64,000 nt of DNA, taken from Sphingomonas paucimobilis NBRC 13935 (GTDB lineage: Bacteria; Pseudomonadota; Alphaproteobacteria; Sphingomonadales; Sphingomonadaceae). The position numbers and the translations under genes are program-made. A model generated the notes under the pieces. That model saw only the letters and a program-made list of their open reading frames with translations, made no database searches and was not told the DNA's origin. The stretch's first letter is position 1; each line of letters opens with the position of its first letter. Of this stretch, positions 46,190 to 54,777 are shown in pieces. The stretch is taken from the NCBI RefSeq assembly GCF_000739895.2, contig NZ_BBJS01000014.1, forward strand, positions 371,906 through 435,905, in the 5' to 3' direction.

Positions 46190-46515
46190 TCACGACCGGT
46201 AGCGCGAGACAAGCTTCTTCCACGTGGCGACGTCGGGATAGGGCAGAGCGGCACCGGTCGGCGGTCCCGGCCGATCACCACATGGGGGCGCAGGGTGTGT
46301 CCTTCCGGTTGGCATGCCGAGCAGCATAGCCGCTGCCCGACCGACCCCAGCCTGCCGTCCCATCTTCGCTGGCAAAACTTCCACCAGCGCGCAACGGCGT
46401 CGAGGACGCGCACGTGACCGCATTTCGAGCAGGTAAGGTGCAACGTCTGCTCGTGAAGAGCACACTCCTCCAGCGTGCGCAGACGCCACTCGATATGATC
46501 GTGATCGGCGGCTGA
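46190..46515 (-). pseudogene. Frameshifted zinc-ribbon hypothetical protein
   Basis: One frame reads RTLEECALHEQTLHLTCSKC and GHVRVLDAVARWWKFCQRRW then CCSAC, a two-CxxC zinc ribbon. Near 46265 it loses sense, while the next frame supplies PPTGAALPYPDVATWKKLVS and RYRS with stop. A one-base loss in the run before PPTG would explain the switch. I recall intact sphingomonad proteins with this order. No clear start codon is present either, so it is called broken. Confidence 0.55.
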
Positions 46516-46842
46516 CGTCGAGCGCGCCGCGCGCCTCGACCCGCCGCACCATCGCCAACATCGGTGGGCATGATGACGGACAATGCCAACTTGCCGAGCA
46601 CCGGAAAGGCGCCACGCTCGAGGCGGTGGCCATGCCATTTGCGCGCCGCCTCCTCGAAGGTCATCTATGCCCTTGGCTTGCGCCTGGGTCCTCCCTCGCC
46701 AAGCATCGCTTTGGCCTTGGCGCGGCGCAACCTCGCCTCGGCCAGCGAGACGGCCGGATGGCGCCAAAACTCAGCATCGCCGGGGCGCAAATGAACCACC
46801 CTGAGCCCGCGGGACTCCCGGCCAAGCCGCTAAAAAAAGGCA

Positions 46843-46874
46843 TAAAAAATCCGCCTCGGGAGATCCTGAGACGG
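46843..46874 (-). terminator. Terminator downstream of the tRNA scar
   Basis: Read on the minus strand, CCGTCTCAGG and CCCGAGGCGG form a ten-position stem (one mismatch, one G-U) with loop ATCT, followed by ATTTTTT and, further on, a second T run. It lies about 20 bases after the tRNA 3' end and fits a tRNA or rRNA operon terminator. Confidence 0.7.
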
Positions 46875-46891
46875 TTTGGTTGTTGTTGAGT

Positions 46892-46909
46892 TGGTTGCGG
46901 GGGCAGGAT
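46892..46909 (-). other. tRNA 3'-end fragment (best match tRNA-fMet), putative attachment site
   Basis: The minus strand reads ATCCTGCCCCCGCAACCA, the T-stem end, acceptor strand, discriminator and CCA of a tRNA; the A before ACCA fits the C1-A72 mismatch of initiator tRNA. The rest of the tRNA is missing: upstream sequence is unrelated. Downstream a tRNA-type terminator follows. This is the appearance of one end of an element integrated into a tRNA gene. Confidence 0.6.
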
Positions 46910-47123
46910 GGTTTTGCACCCACGCCAGCACCTATCCATATAATTTATTTGCCTATTTCTTTCACGTTACCGGCTGACACCCCCATCTGGGTCTGAAGGC
47001 GCCGAGGCGGTAAAAATCTGCGACAAATGATCCAAGCAGCGGCAGCTCGACTATGAGGCATCAAGTCGCATTGGAACCGAATGCATCGATGTTTTCATTG
47101 GGGTGCAATTGCGGACGAGTACG

Positions 47124-48110
47124 TCACTCCCAGCGAGATTTAACGAACCGGGCTATCTCGGTCGCCAAGTCGTCATCCTCCGGGGTGTTCCCTTGAAATC
47201 CTCCGTGCGGCATCGCTTCAAAGACATGCAGTTCGGCATCCACATCCGCCCGGCGCAGTGCACGGTGCATCCGTACAGCGTTGGACAGGAAGAGGTCTCG
47301 CGTGCCGGATTGGAGGAAGGCCGGCGGCAGGCCTTTTAAGTCTCCGAACAATGGCGAGAGGTAAGGATGCGACAGGTCTGCCCCACCGGCATACAGCGCG
47401 TTGTTCCGCATCAATGATCCGGGCAGCACGACATCCACAATCTGATTGACCTGGAAACTGTCGCCGGACTCGGTCAGATCGACCTCTGGTGACAGGAGAA
47501 CCATGCCGGCGGGCATGGGCAGCCCTTCGTCCTTCGCGCGCAGGAGCATCGCGACGGCGAGGTTGCCGCCCGCCGATCGCCCGCCCACGACGATGCGCGA
47601 CGGTGCGTGCCGTTCCAGCACGTAGCGATACGTCGCCATCGCGTCATCCAATGCCGCCGGATAAGGATGCTCGGGCGGCATCCTGTAATCGACGCCGTAG
47701 CTGAGCGCCCCAAGCTGATCCGCCTGCATCCGCGCCTGCACGCGACACGCCTCGCCGCCACCAAACACGAACGCCCCGCCATGGAAATCCACATAGGCAC
47801 AATTCGGTGCCGAGATGGCTTCGGGCGTCGCGACGTGAATCGTGGACTTGCCGATACGAACCGTTTCGGCGCTGGCACGCAACGTGCCCGCCAGCCCTCT
47901 CACCGCCGCCGCATAATGCCCGTCCGCTGCCTCCTTGATCTTCATCCAGCCTGCATGATCGTCCGCCGGTGGCATCGAGTAGAGCGCGTTGATCGGGACG
48001 CCATCGTCATTCACCAGTCGTTCGAGACTGGCGCGAGCGTCCTGGCTTATCGATGAGGGAAACGGTATCAAACGGCCCTGGACCATAATGCCGCTCTTCT
48101 GGTCGGTCAT
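47124..48110 (-). CDS. Alpha/beta hydrolase, hormone-sensitive-lipase (HSL) type
   Basis: A cytosolic esterase of about 328 residues. The HSL oxyanion motif is VDFHGGAFVFGGGEA, the nucleophile elbow VVGGRSAGGNLAVAML, the Asp is in SGTRDLFLSN and the His in AMPHGGFQGN. The start is MTDQKSGIM, preceded by GAGGAG at a good distance; a Met 17 codons earlier is in frame. It likely cleaves short-chain esters or carbamates. It is the first intact gene to the right of the putative integration scar. Confidence 0.9.
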   Translation of the reverse strand: MTDQKSGIMVQGRLIPFPSSISQDARASLERLVNDDGVPINALYSMPPADDHAGWMKIKEAADGHYAAAVRGLAGTLRASAETVRIGKSTIHVATPEAISAPNCAYVDFHGGAFVFGGGEACRVQARMQADQLGALSYGVDYRMPPEHPYPAALDDAMATYRYVLERHAPSRIVVGGRSAGGNLAVAMLLRAKDEGLPMPAGMVLLSPEVDLTESGDSFQVNQIVDVVLPGSLMRNNALYAGGADLSHPYLSPLFGDLKGLPPAFLQSGTRDLFLSNAVRMHRALRRADVDAELHVFEAMPHGGFQGNTPEDDDLATEIARFVKSRWE

Positions 48111-48291
48111 GTCGTTGCACTCCTCATGACGCGCGCCGGATCGCAGCTGCGCCGCAACCAATGCTGACGGGGCCCAAGCATTGCGTCAAAGCGCCCCCTC
48201 CCCCCTTCCCGCGACGGACCTTGGGCGGGTTGGCCTTGCGCCGCCGGGGGGACAACGTCGTTCGAAGCGATAGCTCCTCAGGCCCGGCCGC

Positions 48292-49119
48292 TCAGGTATC
48301 TTCCTCATAATCGGTCGAACGCGTTACGCTTTCCCAGCGATCCATCTCGTCGATCACCACGTCGAGCTTGTCTCGCGCACGTCGCAGCGCGTCGCTCCCA
48401 AGCAGCAGATGCAGCGGCGGATTGTGCGTGTCGACCAGTTCGAGGATCGCCGCAGCCGCCTTGTCCGGATCGCCGATCTGGCGCCCGGCCATCGCGTCAA
48501 GCCGTGCGATTCCGGTCCCGACGCTTTCGGCATATTGCTCGCTGCCCTGACTGCGGCGGATCGAATGACCGCTGAGAAAGTCGGTACGAAAGGCACCGGG
48601 TGCGATGGCCGTGGCCTTGAGACCAAAAGGCGCGATTTCGTGGGCCAGGCTCTGCGTCAGCCCTTCGAGCGCGGATTTGGTCGCGGAATAGAGGCCGGAC
48701 GATCCCGCCGGCGCACGGCCTGCGATCGAGGTGATGTTCAGGATGTGACCGCTGCCCTGCCGCCGCATGGCCGGAAGCGCGGCGCGGATGATGGCAAAGG
48801 GTGCAAAGACGTTGACTGCAAACAGCCGTTGAAACTCGGCGTCCGTCGCTTCCTCGATCGCCCCGAGCAGGCCATACCCAGCGTTGTTGACCAGCACGTC
48901 GATGTGGCCAACCTTGTCGAAGGCCGCACTTACAGCCGGTGCGATCGCCGCCGCATCGGTGAGATCGACGGTCAGGACATGCAGCGTACCATGACCCACT
49001 TCCAGGTCCGGCGCAGCCTCGCGCACCGTGCCGACGACGGTGTCGCCCCGAGCGAGCGCCGCCTGCGCGAGCGCCTTGCCGAGGCCGCGGAAAATACCCG
49101 TGATGAACCATGTCTTCAT
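48292..49119 (-). CDS. Short-chain dehydrogenase/reductase
   Basis: An SDR of 275 residues starting MKTWFITGIFRGLGKALAQA, with GGAGAACAGCT before the ATG. The cofactor motif TGIFRGLG, NNAGYG, the catalytic Ser in NITSIAGRAP and YSATKSALEGL are all present. The C-terminal extension of about 40 residues resembles NADP-dependent oxidoreductases acting on carbonyl compounds. It is divergent from a LysR gene with about 100 bases between, the usual regulator/target pair. Confidence 0.92.
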   Translation of the reverse strand: MKTWFITGIFRGLGKALAQAALARGDTVVGTVREAAPDLEVGHGTLHVLTVDLTDAAAIAPAVSAAFDKVGHIDVLVNNAGYGLLGAIEEATDAEFQRLFAVNVFAPFAIIRAALPAMRRQGSGHILNITSIAGRAPAGSSGLYSATKSALEGLTQSLAHEIAPFGLKATAIAPGAFRTDFLSGHSIRRSQGSEQYAESVGTGIARLDAMAGRQIGDPDKAAAAILELVDTHNPPLHLLLGSDALRRARDKLDVVIDEMDRWESVTRSTDYEEDT

Positions 49120-49216
49120 AGCTGTTCTCCTTCGCCGCCAGATGTAGCGCTTCACATCAAGCGGATAATCGACCATTTTCTACCCAGGCTTATAAGGCCA
49201 GCTTCACAATGCTGAG

Positions 49217-50182
49217 ATGCACCCCATGATCCATCCTAGCGAGTTCGGTGCCTTGCGCGCCTTTGCAGCCGTAGCCGAGCAACGGAGTTTCAGCCGGGCG
49301 GCCGAGCAGTTGGGGGTATCGTCCTCGGCGCTGAGCCAGCTGATCCGCGGCCTGGAGGAGCGGCTGGGCATCCGGCTGCTCCATCGCACCACCCGCAGCG
49401 TGTCGTTGACCGAGGCTGGCGCCGCGCTGCTCGGTGATATCGCACCCGCGATCGACAGCCTGACGGGCGCCCTGGAGCAGGCGCGTACTACCGCGAAGCT
49501 GCCGGCCGGTACAGTCCGCCTGCACTGCTTCCATGCTGCCGCAGACAGGTTCGTGGTGCCGATCCTGCCGAGGCTGGCGCGCGCCTTCCCCGATATCACG
49601 CTCGATCTCACCATTGATGACACGGTCGTCGACATCGTCGGCAGCGGCTATGATGCCGCGATCCGTATCGGCGAGGTGATCGAGCGCGACATGGTCGCGC
49701 TTCGGCTAGGCGAGGATATTCGCCAGTTGGCGGTCGCCGCGCCCGCATATCTGGCCGAGCACGGCGTTCCACAAACGCCGAAGGACCTGCTCCAGCATCG
49801 GTGCATCCGCTGGCGCTGGCCGGGGCAGCCCGGCCCCTATGCGTGGGAGTTCTTCGAGAACGGCCACTGGTTCTCCGTGGCGGTCGAAGGGCCGTTGATC
49901 ACCAGCAGCCGCGCCGTGATGGTGGACGCGGCGCTTGCTGGCATCGGAATCGCTTTCCTCAAGGAAGAGTCCGTCGTCGACGCTTTCGACCGGGGGGCAC
50001 TCGTTGCGTTGCTGGCGGACTGGTCGGTTCCCTTTCCCGGTTACTATTTGTGTTACCCCCAGCAGCGGCAGATGGCACCGGCCCTGCGAGCGGTGATCGA
50101 TATGATCAGATCGGGTGACAATGACGCAAGGCCGGCACATGCGAACGAACGGGTATCGGCGGAGGGCGACGCGACCTCCTAG
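49217..50182 (+). CDS. LysR-family transcriptional regulator
   Basis: A 321-residue LysR protein. The HTH reads FAAVAEQRSFSRAAEQLGVS SALSQ in two parts, followed by the linker helix and an effector domain with the substrate-binding pattern (PAGTVRLHCFHAAADRFVVP). The N-terminal GALRAFAAVAEQ places it in the CrgA-like group. ATG 49226 (MIHPSEFG) is an alternative start. It is divergent from an SDR gene that it probably controls. Its end overlaps the Rrf2 gene tail to tail by four bases. Confidence 0.92.
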   Translation: MHPMIHPSEFGALRAFAAVAEQRSFSRAAEQLGVSSSALSQLIRGLEERLGIRLLHRTTRSVSLTEAGAALLGDIAPAIDSLTGALEQARTTAKLPAGTVRLHCFHAAADRFVVPILPRLARAFPDITLDLTIDDTVVDIVGSGYDAAIRIGEVIERDMVALRLGEDIRQLAVAAPAYLAEHGVPQTPKDLLQHRCIRWRWPGQPGPYAWEFFENGHWFSVAVEGPLITSSRAVMVDAALAGIGIAFLKEESVVDAFDRGALVALLADWSVPFPGYYLCYPQQRQMAPALRAVIDMIRSGDNDARPAHANERVSAEGDATS

Positions 50183-50625
50183 CCAGCCGCATCGCAGTGC
50201 GCGTCGAAATCGCGCGCCAGTTCGGCCAAGCTGATGGCGTCGAGGCGTGCCACCAGCAGCGTCTCGGCATCACGGAGCGCATCATCCAGCGCTGTATTGA
50301 CCGCCTTTTCGACCGCGCAGTCGGCGTGGGCGTTCTCATGGCCGATGGCGAACAGGCGGGGTCCGCCAACCGCACGGTGCACATCCAGCAAACACACGCT
50401 TTGCAAAGGCTGCGCGATTTCCCAGCCGCCGCCATGGCCCTTTTCCGGCCCCACATACCCTACATCCCGCAGGCCCGCCATCGTGCGCCGTACCACGACC
50501 GGGTTGGTACCTAGCATGCGGGCAATCGCCTCGGAGGTCATCGGTCGCTCATGCCGTGCCATGTGGAGCAGCACATGGAGCATTTGCGCAAGACGGCTGC
50601 AGTTGCGCACGATATAATCCTTCAC
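50179..50625 (-). CDS. Rrf2-family regulator without an Fe-S cysteine set
   Basis: A 148-residue winged-helix regulator: NCSRLAQMLHVLLHMARHER, MTSEAIARMLGTNPVVVRRTM and the wing GYVGPEKGHGGGWEIAQPL. NsrR/IscR relatives use three cysteines near residues 90-105; here only Cys103 (HADCAVEK) is in that region. It is therefore unlikely to carry a cluster and resembles the YwnA/CymR-like type. It is divergent from the methyltransferase gene at 50698. Confidence 0.86.
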   Translation of the reverse strand: MKDYIVRNCSRLAQMLHVLLHMARHERPMTSEAIARMLGTNPVVVRRTMAGLRDVGYVGPEKGHGGGWEIAQPLQSVCLLDVHRAVGGPRLFAIGHENAHADCAVEKAVNTALDDALRDAETLLVARLDAISLAELARDFDAHCDAAG

Positions 50626-50654
50626 GGCGCCATCGAGATTGGCAAGGGCTCAGC

Positions 50655-50681
50655 ATCACGATACCTATAATGTTACGTGAT
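50655..50681. promoter_or_regulatory. Inverted repeat around a TATAAT box between Rrf2 and the methyltransferase
   Basis: ATCACG (50655-50660) and CGTGAT (50676-50681) form a perfect six-base inverted repeat with a 15-base spacer that contains TATAAT at 50666-50671. This would suit a repressor site over a -10 box for the rightward gene. No well-placed -35 is seen. Confidence 0.4.
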
Positions 50682-50697
50682 TCGTGGAGCGTCGATT

Positions 50698-51477
50698 ATG
50701 CCTGCCTATGAAAACCCAGATCATTGGGACACAGCCGCCTAGCATTACGAGAAGACGGCCCATCCATTCACCTCCCTTTATGCCGAGGCAGCACTCGCGA
50801 AGGCCGCATTGACATTGGAAAGCCACGTGCTGGATGTGGCGGCCGGAACTGGCGCACTGACGCTGGCAGCGGCGCGTACCGGCGCGCACGTGCTCGCGAC
50901 CGACTTCTCCCCCGGCATGGTGGCGCGGATCGCAGCGGCGAACCTACCCAATGTTGAAGCGAGCGTCATGGATGGACAGGCCCTGGACTTGGCAGACGGC
51001 TGTTTCGATGCAGTCTTCTCGATCTTCGGTGTCATCATGTTTCCCGACTGGCGCAAAGGCCTGTCGGAAATGGGGCGGGTAACGCGACCGGGCGGCCTCG
51101 GCGTGGTTACAACTTGGCAGGATGGCGGGGCGGCGACCTTTCTCCTGCTCGGCCAGATCCGTCGCAAGCTGTTTCCCGGGCGCGACGGCATGACCATGCC
51201 AAATGCGGTCAAGGCGCTGAGCGACCCGAGCGATTTCGCCCGCGAACTCATCACGGCGGGATATCAGGACCCCCAGATCGAGCATGTCACGCACGACTAT
51301 TTGCTCGATGTCGGCGCGCTCGCCGAACCCGATACCTTGTTCGGCATGTCCCCCGACTGGATCAGTTTGACCGACACCGAGAGGGCCGCCGTCGTTGCTG
51401 AGGTGCGAGACATGGCTGGTGATCGGATGATCCTGCCCATCCCTTCAACCGCTCTTATTGGGGTAGCCAGGCGCTGA
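50698..51477 (+). pseudogene. Class I methyltransferase with an in-frame TAG at codon 15
   Basis: The frame starts MPAYENPDHWDTAA, meets TAG at 50740, then continues without shift as HYEKTAHPFTSLYAEAALAK and the SAM motif HVLDVAAGTGALTLAAARTG, FDAVFSIFGVIMFPDWRKGL and a normal C terminus. Family members have Gln (CAG) at the stop position by my recollection. A shorter product could start at ATG 50809, but that leaves only the SAM-binding core. Either a recent nonsense mutation or readthrough; mutation is simpler. Confidence 0.75.
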
Positions 51478-51687
51478 CCATCACTATGTCGCACGATAGT
51501 CACCGCAATTGAAGAACGGCATATCCGCGTGGATGGAGTACACAGTTCTACGCCTCCACGCCGTTATCAAAGTCCCAAATTTGAAAGGCGTGCCCAAGGA
51601 GGGCATAGGGAGCGCCGCGGCTCAAAACTCTTTTCCACCAACGATTTAGAGCCGCCTGTTGGCATCAACCAAACTGAGGTCGTTTTT

Positions 51688-52647
51688 GTGTTCAGGATAT
51701 TACTCCGCTCCATGGCTCTTCCCGCTTGTGTGCTCGCGCTCTCTGCGTGCGGGAGCAAGGGAGAGGGAAATTCAAGCGCGGTGACATCGGCTGCCGACCA
51801 GAACGAAACGCAGAAATACAATGCCTATGTCGAAGCGGCCAATACGGCGCGCACGCCCTTTGCCGACATCGTGGCCACTTATCAGCGCTCCATCAAACCG
51901 GTTTTCGACAGCGGCAAGGACCTGGCAAAACTGTTCTTTCCGTCGGACCCGGGCATCGACCGGATCAAGGAACAGTTGGACAAGGCTTTGGCCATGAAGC
52001 CCGCCATGCCGGAACTCGACGGGGCGGCGCGGACCTATAGCGAAGCGCTCGCCAAGATTGCGCCGCTCTACCGCGACATGGCGAACTATATTGAGGCCAA
52101 GACCTATGTGAGCGACAACGGCGCCCATGGCCGCGAGCTCCAGCCGGCGCTGCTTACCGCCTTGAACAATGTTGCATCGGCCCAGGCTACCTATGCAAAA
52201 GCCATCGACGCCACGGACCGCGCGCGCATCAAGGCCGCGTTCGAGGCAACGAAGAAGGATACCCTGGACTATTATCGCAAGGGCACGGTCTATTATCTCA
52301 AGGAAAGCATGGATCATGCCTCCGGGGTGCTCGATGGCAAGGGATTGGGCGACCAGAAGGCGGCATTCAAAGCGTCCCTGGACCAGTTCAACACCATGGC
52401 CGTCCAGTTCGACAACAAGGTCCGCGAGAAGGACAAGACGGCATGCGCGAGCTTTATGCTGCACGCCAATGCGTATCTTGCAGCCGGGCGCGATATCATT
52501 CAGCGCACCGAGGACGGCACCTATGCCAAGGATCGCAAGAATGGCGCCTCGTTCCAGATGATGAAGCCGAAGGCGGTAGAGGACGCCGAAACGCTGCTCC
52601 AGACCTACAACAGCGTCATCAACGACCTCAATGTCAGCCAGTGCTGA
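51688..52647 (+). CDS. DUF3829 (YiiG-like) lipoprotein
   Basis: A 319-residue envelope protein. A short lipoprotein signal peptide (VFRILLRSMALPACVLALSAC) has a lipobox ending in the Cys that would be lipidated. The rest is helical and contains the YiiG pattern: KYNAYVEAANTARTPFADI, TYSEALAKIAPLYRDMANYI and YYRKGTVYYLKESMDHASGV. The start is GTG 51688 with GAGG upstream; the frame is open further upstream without similarity. Function unknown. A perfect 13-bp hairpin lies 28 bases after the stop. Confidence 0.8.
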   Translation: MFRILLRSMALPACVLALSACGSKGEGNSSAVTSAADQNETQKYNAYVEAANTARTPFADIVATYQRSIKPVFDSGKDLAKLFFPSDPGIDRIKEQLDKALAMKPAMPELDGAARTYSEALAKIAPLYRDMANYIEAKTYVSDNGAHGRELQPALLTALNNVASAQATYAKAIDATDRARIKAAFEATKKDTLDYYRKGTVYYLKESMDHASGVLDGKGLGDQKAAFKASLDQFNTMAVQFDNKVREKDKTACASFMLHANAYLAAGRDIIQRTEDGTYAKDRKNGASFQMMKPKAVEDAETLLQTYNSVINDLNVSQC

Positions 52648-52675
52648 CATCTGAGAGGGTTTTGTGAATTAACTG

Positions 52676-52710
52676 GCATCCCATTCCTCGATTTCGTAGG
52701 AATGGGATGC
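52676..52710 (+). terminator. Perfect 13-bp hairpin after the DUF3829 gene
   Basis: GCATCCCATTCCT and AGGAATGGGATGC are exact reverse complements with a nine-base loop. There is no T tail. Its place right after the gene suggests a transcript-end hairpin. Confidence 0.55.
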
Positions 52711-52893
52711 TGAGGCGAACGGCACCAAAAACGGCCGGACTTTTGTACAAATGACCCAGAACCGGTCATTCAAGGTCGTCCTCCGCGCTCCCAGCTTCCG
52801 CCATTCGTTCATTACGGAAGCAGCAGGCGTGCGGCGGTTGCTCCAAGGTGGACGAAGCGCATGGAATGGTGGAAAGCGGACGTTTCCCGCTTA

Positions 52894-53280
52894 CTATCTG
52901 GCGAGCTTATGGCGGGCTGCTGCGCGGAGGATTGTGCGGCCCAGTAGCGCGAATAGAAGACCAACGCCCGCGAAGAAAGCGAGCAATAGGCCAATTTTCA
53001 TATCAGACGAAGGCTCGCCGGTATTCCTGTCGTAGATAGGGACATCGAAGCCATAGTGCGCAACGCCCACAACTAATGAGAAAATAACGAATATGGACCG
53101 ATCAGGATCATTGCCTGCGGAATGCGACGTGCGGTATAGAGACGGCTCATCGAGGTACCATGTCGCCATAGGCGAACGTCCGCAACTGGGCGAGAGCTGT
53201 CGCCCCCCCTTCGCCGCGATGACCCAATTGCAGACATCTACGATCCATTCCCCGCTTCCGAACTTTTGCCATTCGTTCAT
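52894..53280 (-). CDS. Hypothetical protein with two hydrophobic segments
   Basis: A 128-residue frame. Residues 63-75 (IFVIFSLVVGVAH) and 96-116 (IGLLLAFFAGVGLLFALLG) are hydrophobic, so it may be a small membrane protein. The N-terminal part has no clear pattern, and the start could be at MATWYLDE. I do not recognise it. Bases 52711-52893 hold nothing I can name. Confidence 0.4.
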   Translation of the reverse strand: MNEWQKFGSGEWIVDVCNWVIAAKGGRQLSPSCGRSPMATWYLDEPSLYRTSHSAGNDPDRSIFVIFSLVVGVAHYGFDVPIYDRNTGEPSSDMKIGLLLAFFAGVGLLFALLGRTILRAAARHKLAR

Positions 53281-53398
53281 GTCGACCTTCCAGCATCGTC
53301 ATCGCATAGCGCGATGATCGGAAGGTCGCGGCTGCTATCGGTGCGGCACGAGCTGGTTTGATGGTGCCAGCCGACCTCAAGCCGGCTGGAGCACTTCG

Positions 53399-54133
53399 TC
53401 AAATCTGCGCCAAGCCACCGTCGGTAAACAGCTCGCTGCCCGTCATGAAGCTGCTGTCCGATGATGCCAGGAAGGCAGCAGCAGCCGCGACTTCTGACGG
53501 CTCGCCGACATGTCCGATCGGCGTCGTCGCCCCCATCTCGATCATGGCATCACGGCCAACGACCTCGGCGGCAAGCTCGGTTAAAGTCGGACCCGGCGAC
53601 AGGACGTTGACCCGGATACCCGTGCCCCGCAGATCCTGCGCCCAGCTGCGCGCCAGGTTGCGGACCGCCGCCTTGGAGGCGCTGTAGACGCTGAATGCCG
53701 GCGTCCCCATGACGCCTGTGGTCGAGCCGGTGAGGAGGATCGACCCGCCGGCCTCCATCAGCTTTAGGCCTTTTTGAACCGTGAAGATCGTGCCCTTCAC
53801 ATTGACGTCGAACGTCGCGTCGACATGGTCGGGCGTAATCTCGGACAAGGGCGCCAATGCCCCCGTGCCTGCATTGGCGAACAAGATGTCGAGTTTGCCG
53901 TGCTCCTGCTTCACTGTGTCGTACAGCCGGTCGAGATCTCCAGCATCGGTGACCGATCCCGCAACCGCCCGCGTATTGCCGCCGAGCGCCGCCACCGCAG
54001 CTTCCAGCTTTTCCGCCCTGCGTCCGAAGAGGTACACGACCGCCCCTTCGCTGATGAACCGCTTCGCTGACGCCAGGCCAATCCCCGTGCCACCCCCGGT
54101 AATAACAGCGATCTTCCCGTCCAGTCTGTTCAT
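53399..54133 (-). CDS. Short-chain dehydrogenase/reductase
   Basis: A classical SDR of 244 residues: TGGGTGIGLASAKRF cofactor motif, FANAGTGALAPLSEI, catalytic Ser in ILLTGSTTGVMG and YSASKAAVRNLARSWA, then LSPGPTLTELA and SFMTGSELFTDGG. The start is MNRLDGK with GGAGGCACTT before it; an in-frame Met lies four codons upstream. It is divergent from an HxlR gene 82 bases away, which suggests HxlR control. Confidence 0.93.
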   Translation of the reverse strand: MNRLDGKIAVITGGGTGIGLASAKRFISEGAVVYLFGRRAEKLEAAVAALGGNTRAVAGSVTDAGDLDRLYDTVKQEHGKLDILFANAGTGALAPLSEITPDHVDATFDVNVKGTIFTVQKGLKLMEAGGSILLTGSTTGVMGTPAFSVYSASKAAVRNLARSWAQDLRGTGIRVNVLSPGPTLTELAAEVVGRDAMIEMGATTPIGHVGEPSEVAAAAAFLASSDSSFMTGSELFTDGGLAQI

Positions 54134-54215
54134 AAGTGCCTCCATTCACTGGTTGCACGCAGTTGGCAGGCAGCCTACCTACAGACAAGTATGCACCTTT
54201 TGGTAAGTGCCTATA

Positions 54216-54617
54216 ATGTCTGAAATGCTACTCGCCGACGATCCCGTCATCGCGCCCATCGCGCCTGCCTTCACCTGCGGGCTCGACGCTACGCTCAAGG
54301 TCATCTCGGGAAAGTGGAAGCCACTGATCCTGTACTTTTTGCTGCGCGGGCCCACCCGCTATGGGGAATTGAAGCGCGCCATCCGCGACGTCAGTGACAA
54401 GGTGCTGATCCAGCAACTCAAGGAACTCGAAGCGGACGGCGTCCTGCGCCGGAACGACTACAAGGAAGTGCCGCCGCGGGTCGACTACACGCTGACCGAA
54501 CTCGGCCAGAGTCTCGCCCGCGCGCTCGAGCCGTTATGCCAGTGGGGCACCGACAATATGGTCGTAATGCAGAAGCTATTGGCTGAGCGTGACGGATGGG
54601 GGCGTGGGCGCAATTGA
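54216..54617 (+). CDS. HxlR-family transcriptional regulator
   Basis: A 133-residue winged-helix regulator: FTCGLDATLKVISGKWKPLI, YGELKRAIRDVSDKVLIQQL and the wing VPPRVDYTLTELGQSLARAL. The Cys near residue 21 corresponds to the redox-sensing position of YodB-like members. The start is ATG 54216; a GTG three codons earlier is in frame. It is divergent from the SDR at 53399-54133. The stretch to 54777 has no gene. Confidence 0.9.
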   Translation: MSEMLLADDPVIAPIAPAFTCGLDATLKVISGKWKPLILYFLLRGPTRYGELKRAIRDVSDKVLIQQLKELEADGVLRRNDYKEVPPRVDYTLTELGQSLARALEPLCQWGTDNMVVMQKLLAERDGWGRGRN

Positions 54618-54777
54618 ACGGCAGACCATTGGGCCTGACTCGACAAGCATCGCACGCATCGCTTCTGGATCAGCCTGGCCCGAAGTCGGCCGTTCGCGTC
54701 CCTCTTTCCGCTTCCATGAGCTGGCCAATCGTTCGTCTCTGTGTACCGAGCGCTCCGGGATCAGTCAGCCAGACCGC

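Larger units (their letters stand above)
46516..47123. other. Stretch of about 600 bases without a supported gene
   Basis: It contains the terminator and tRNA 3'-end scar listed separately, then AT-rich DNA (46920-46975). Short open frames on both strands show no family features and I leave them out. Confidence 0.5.

Noticed and set aside
46626..46889. Small plus-strand frame at the tRNA scar
   Set aside because: It runs through a terminator hairpin, has no ribosome-binding site and no family resemblance.
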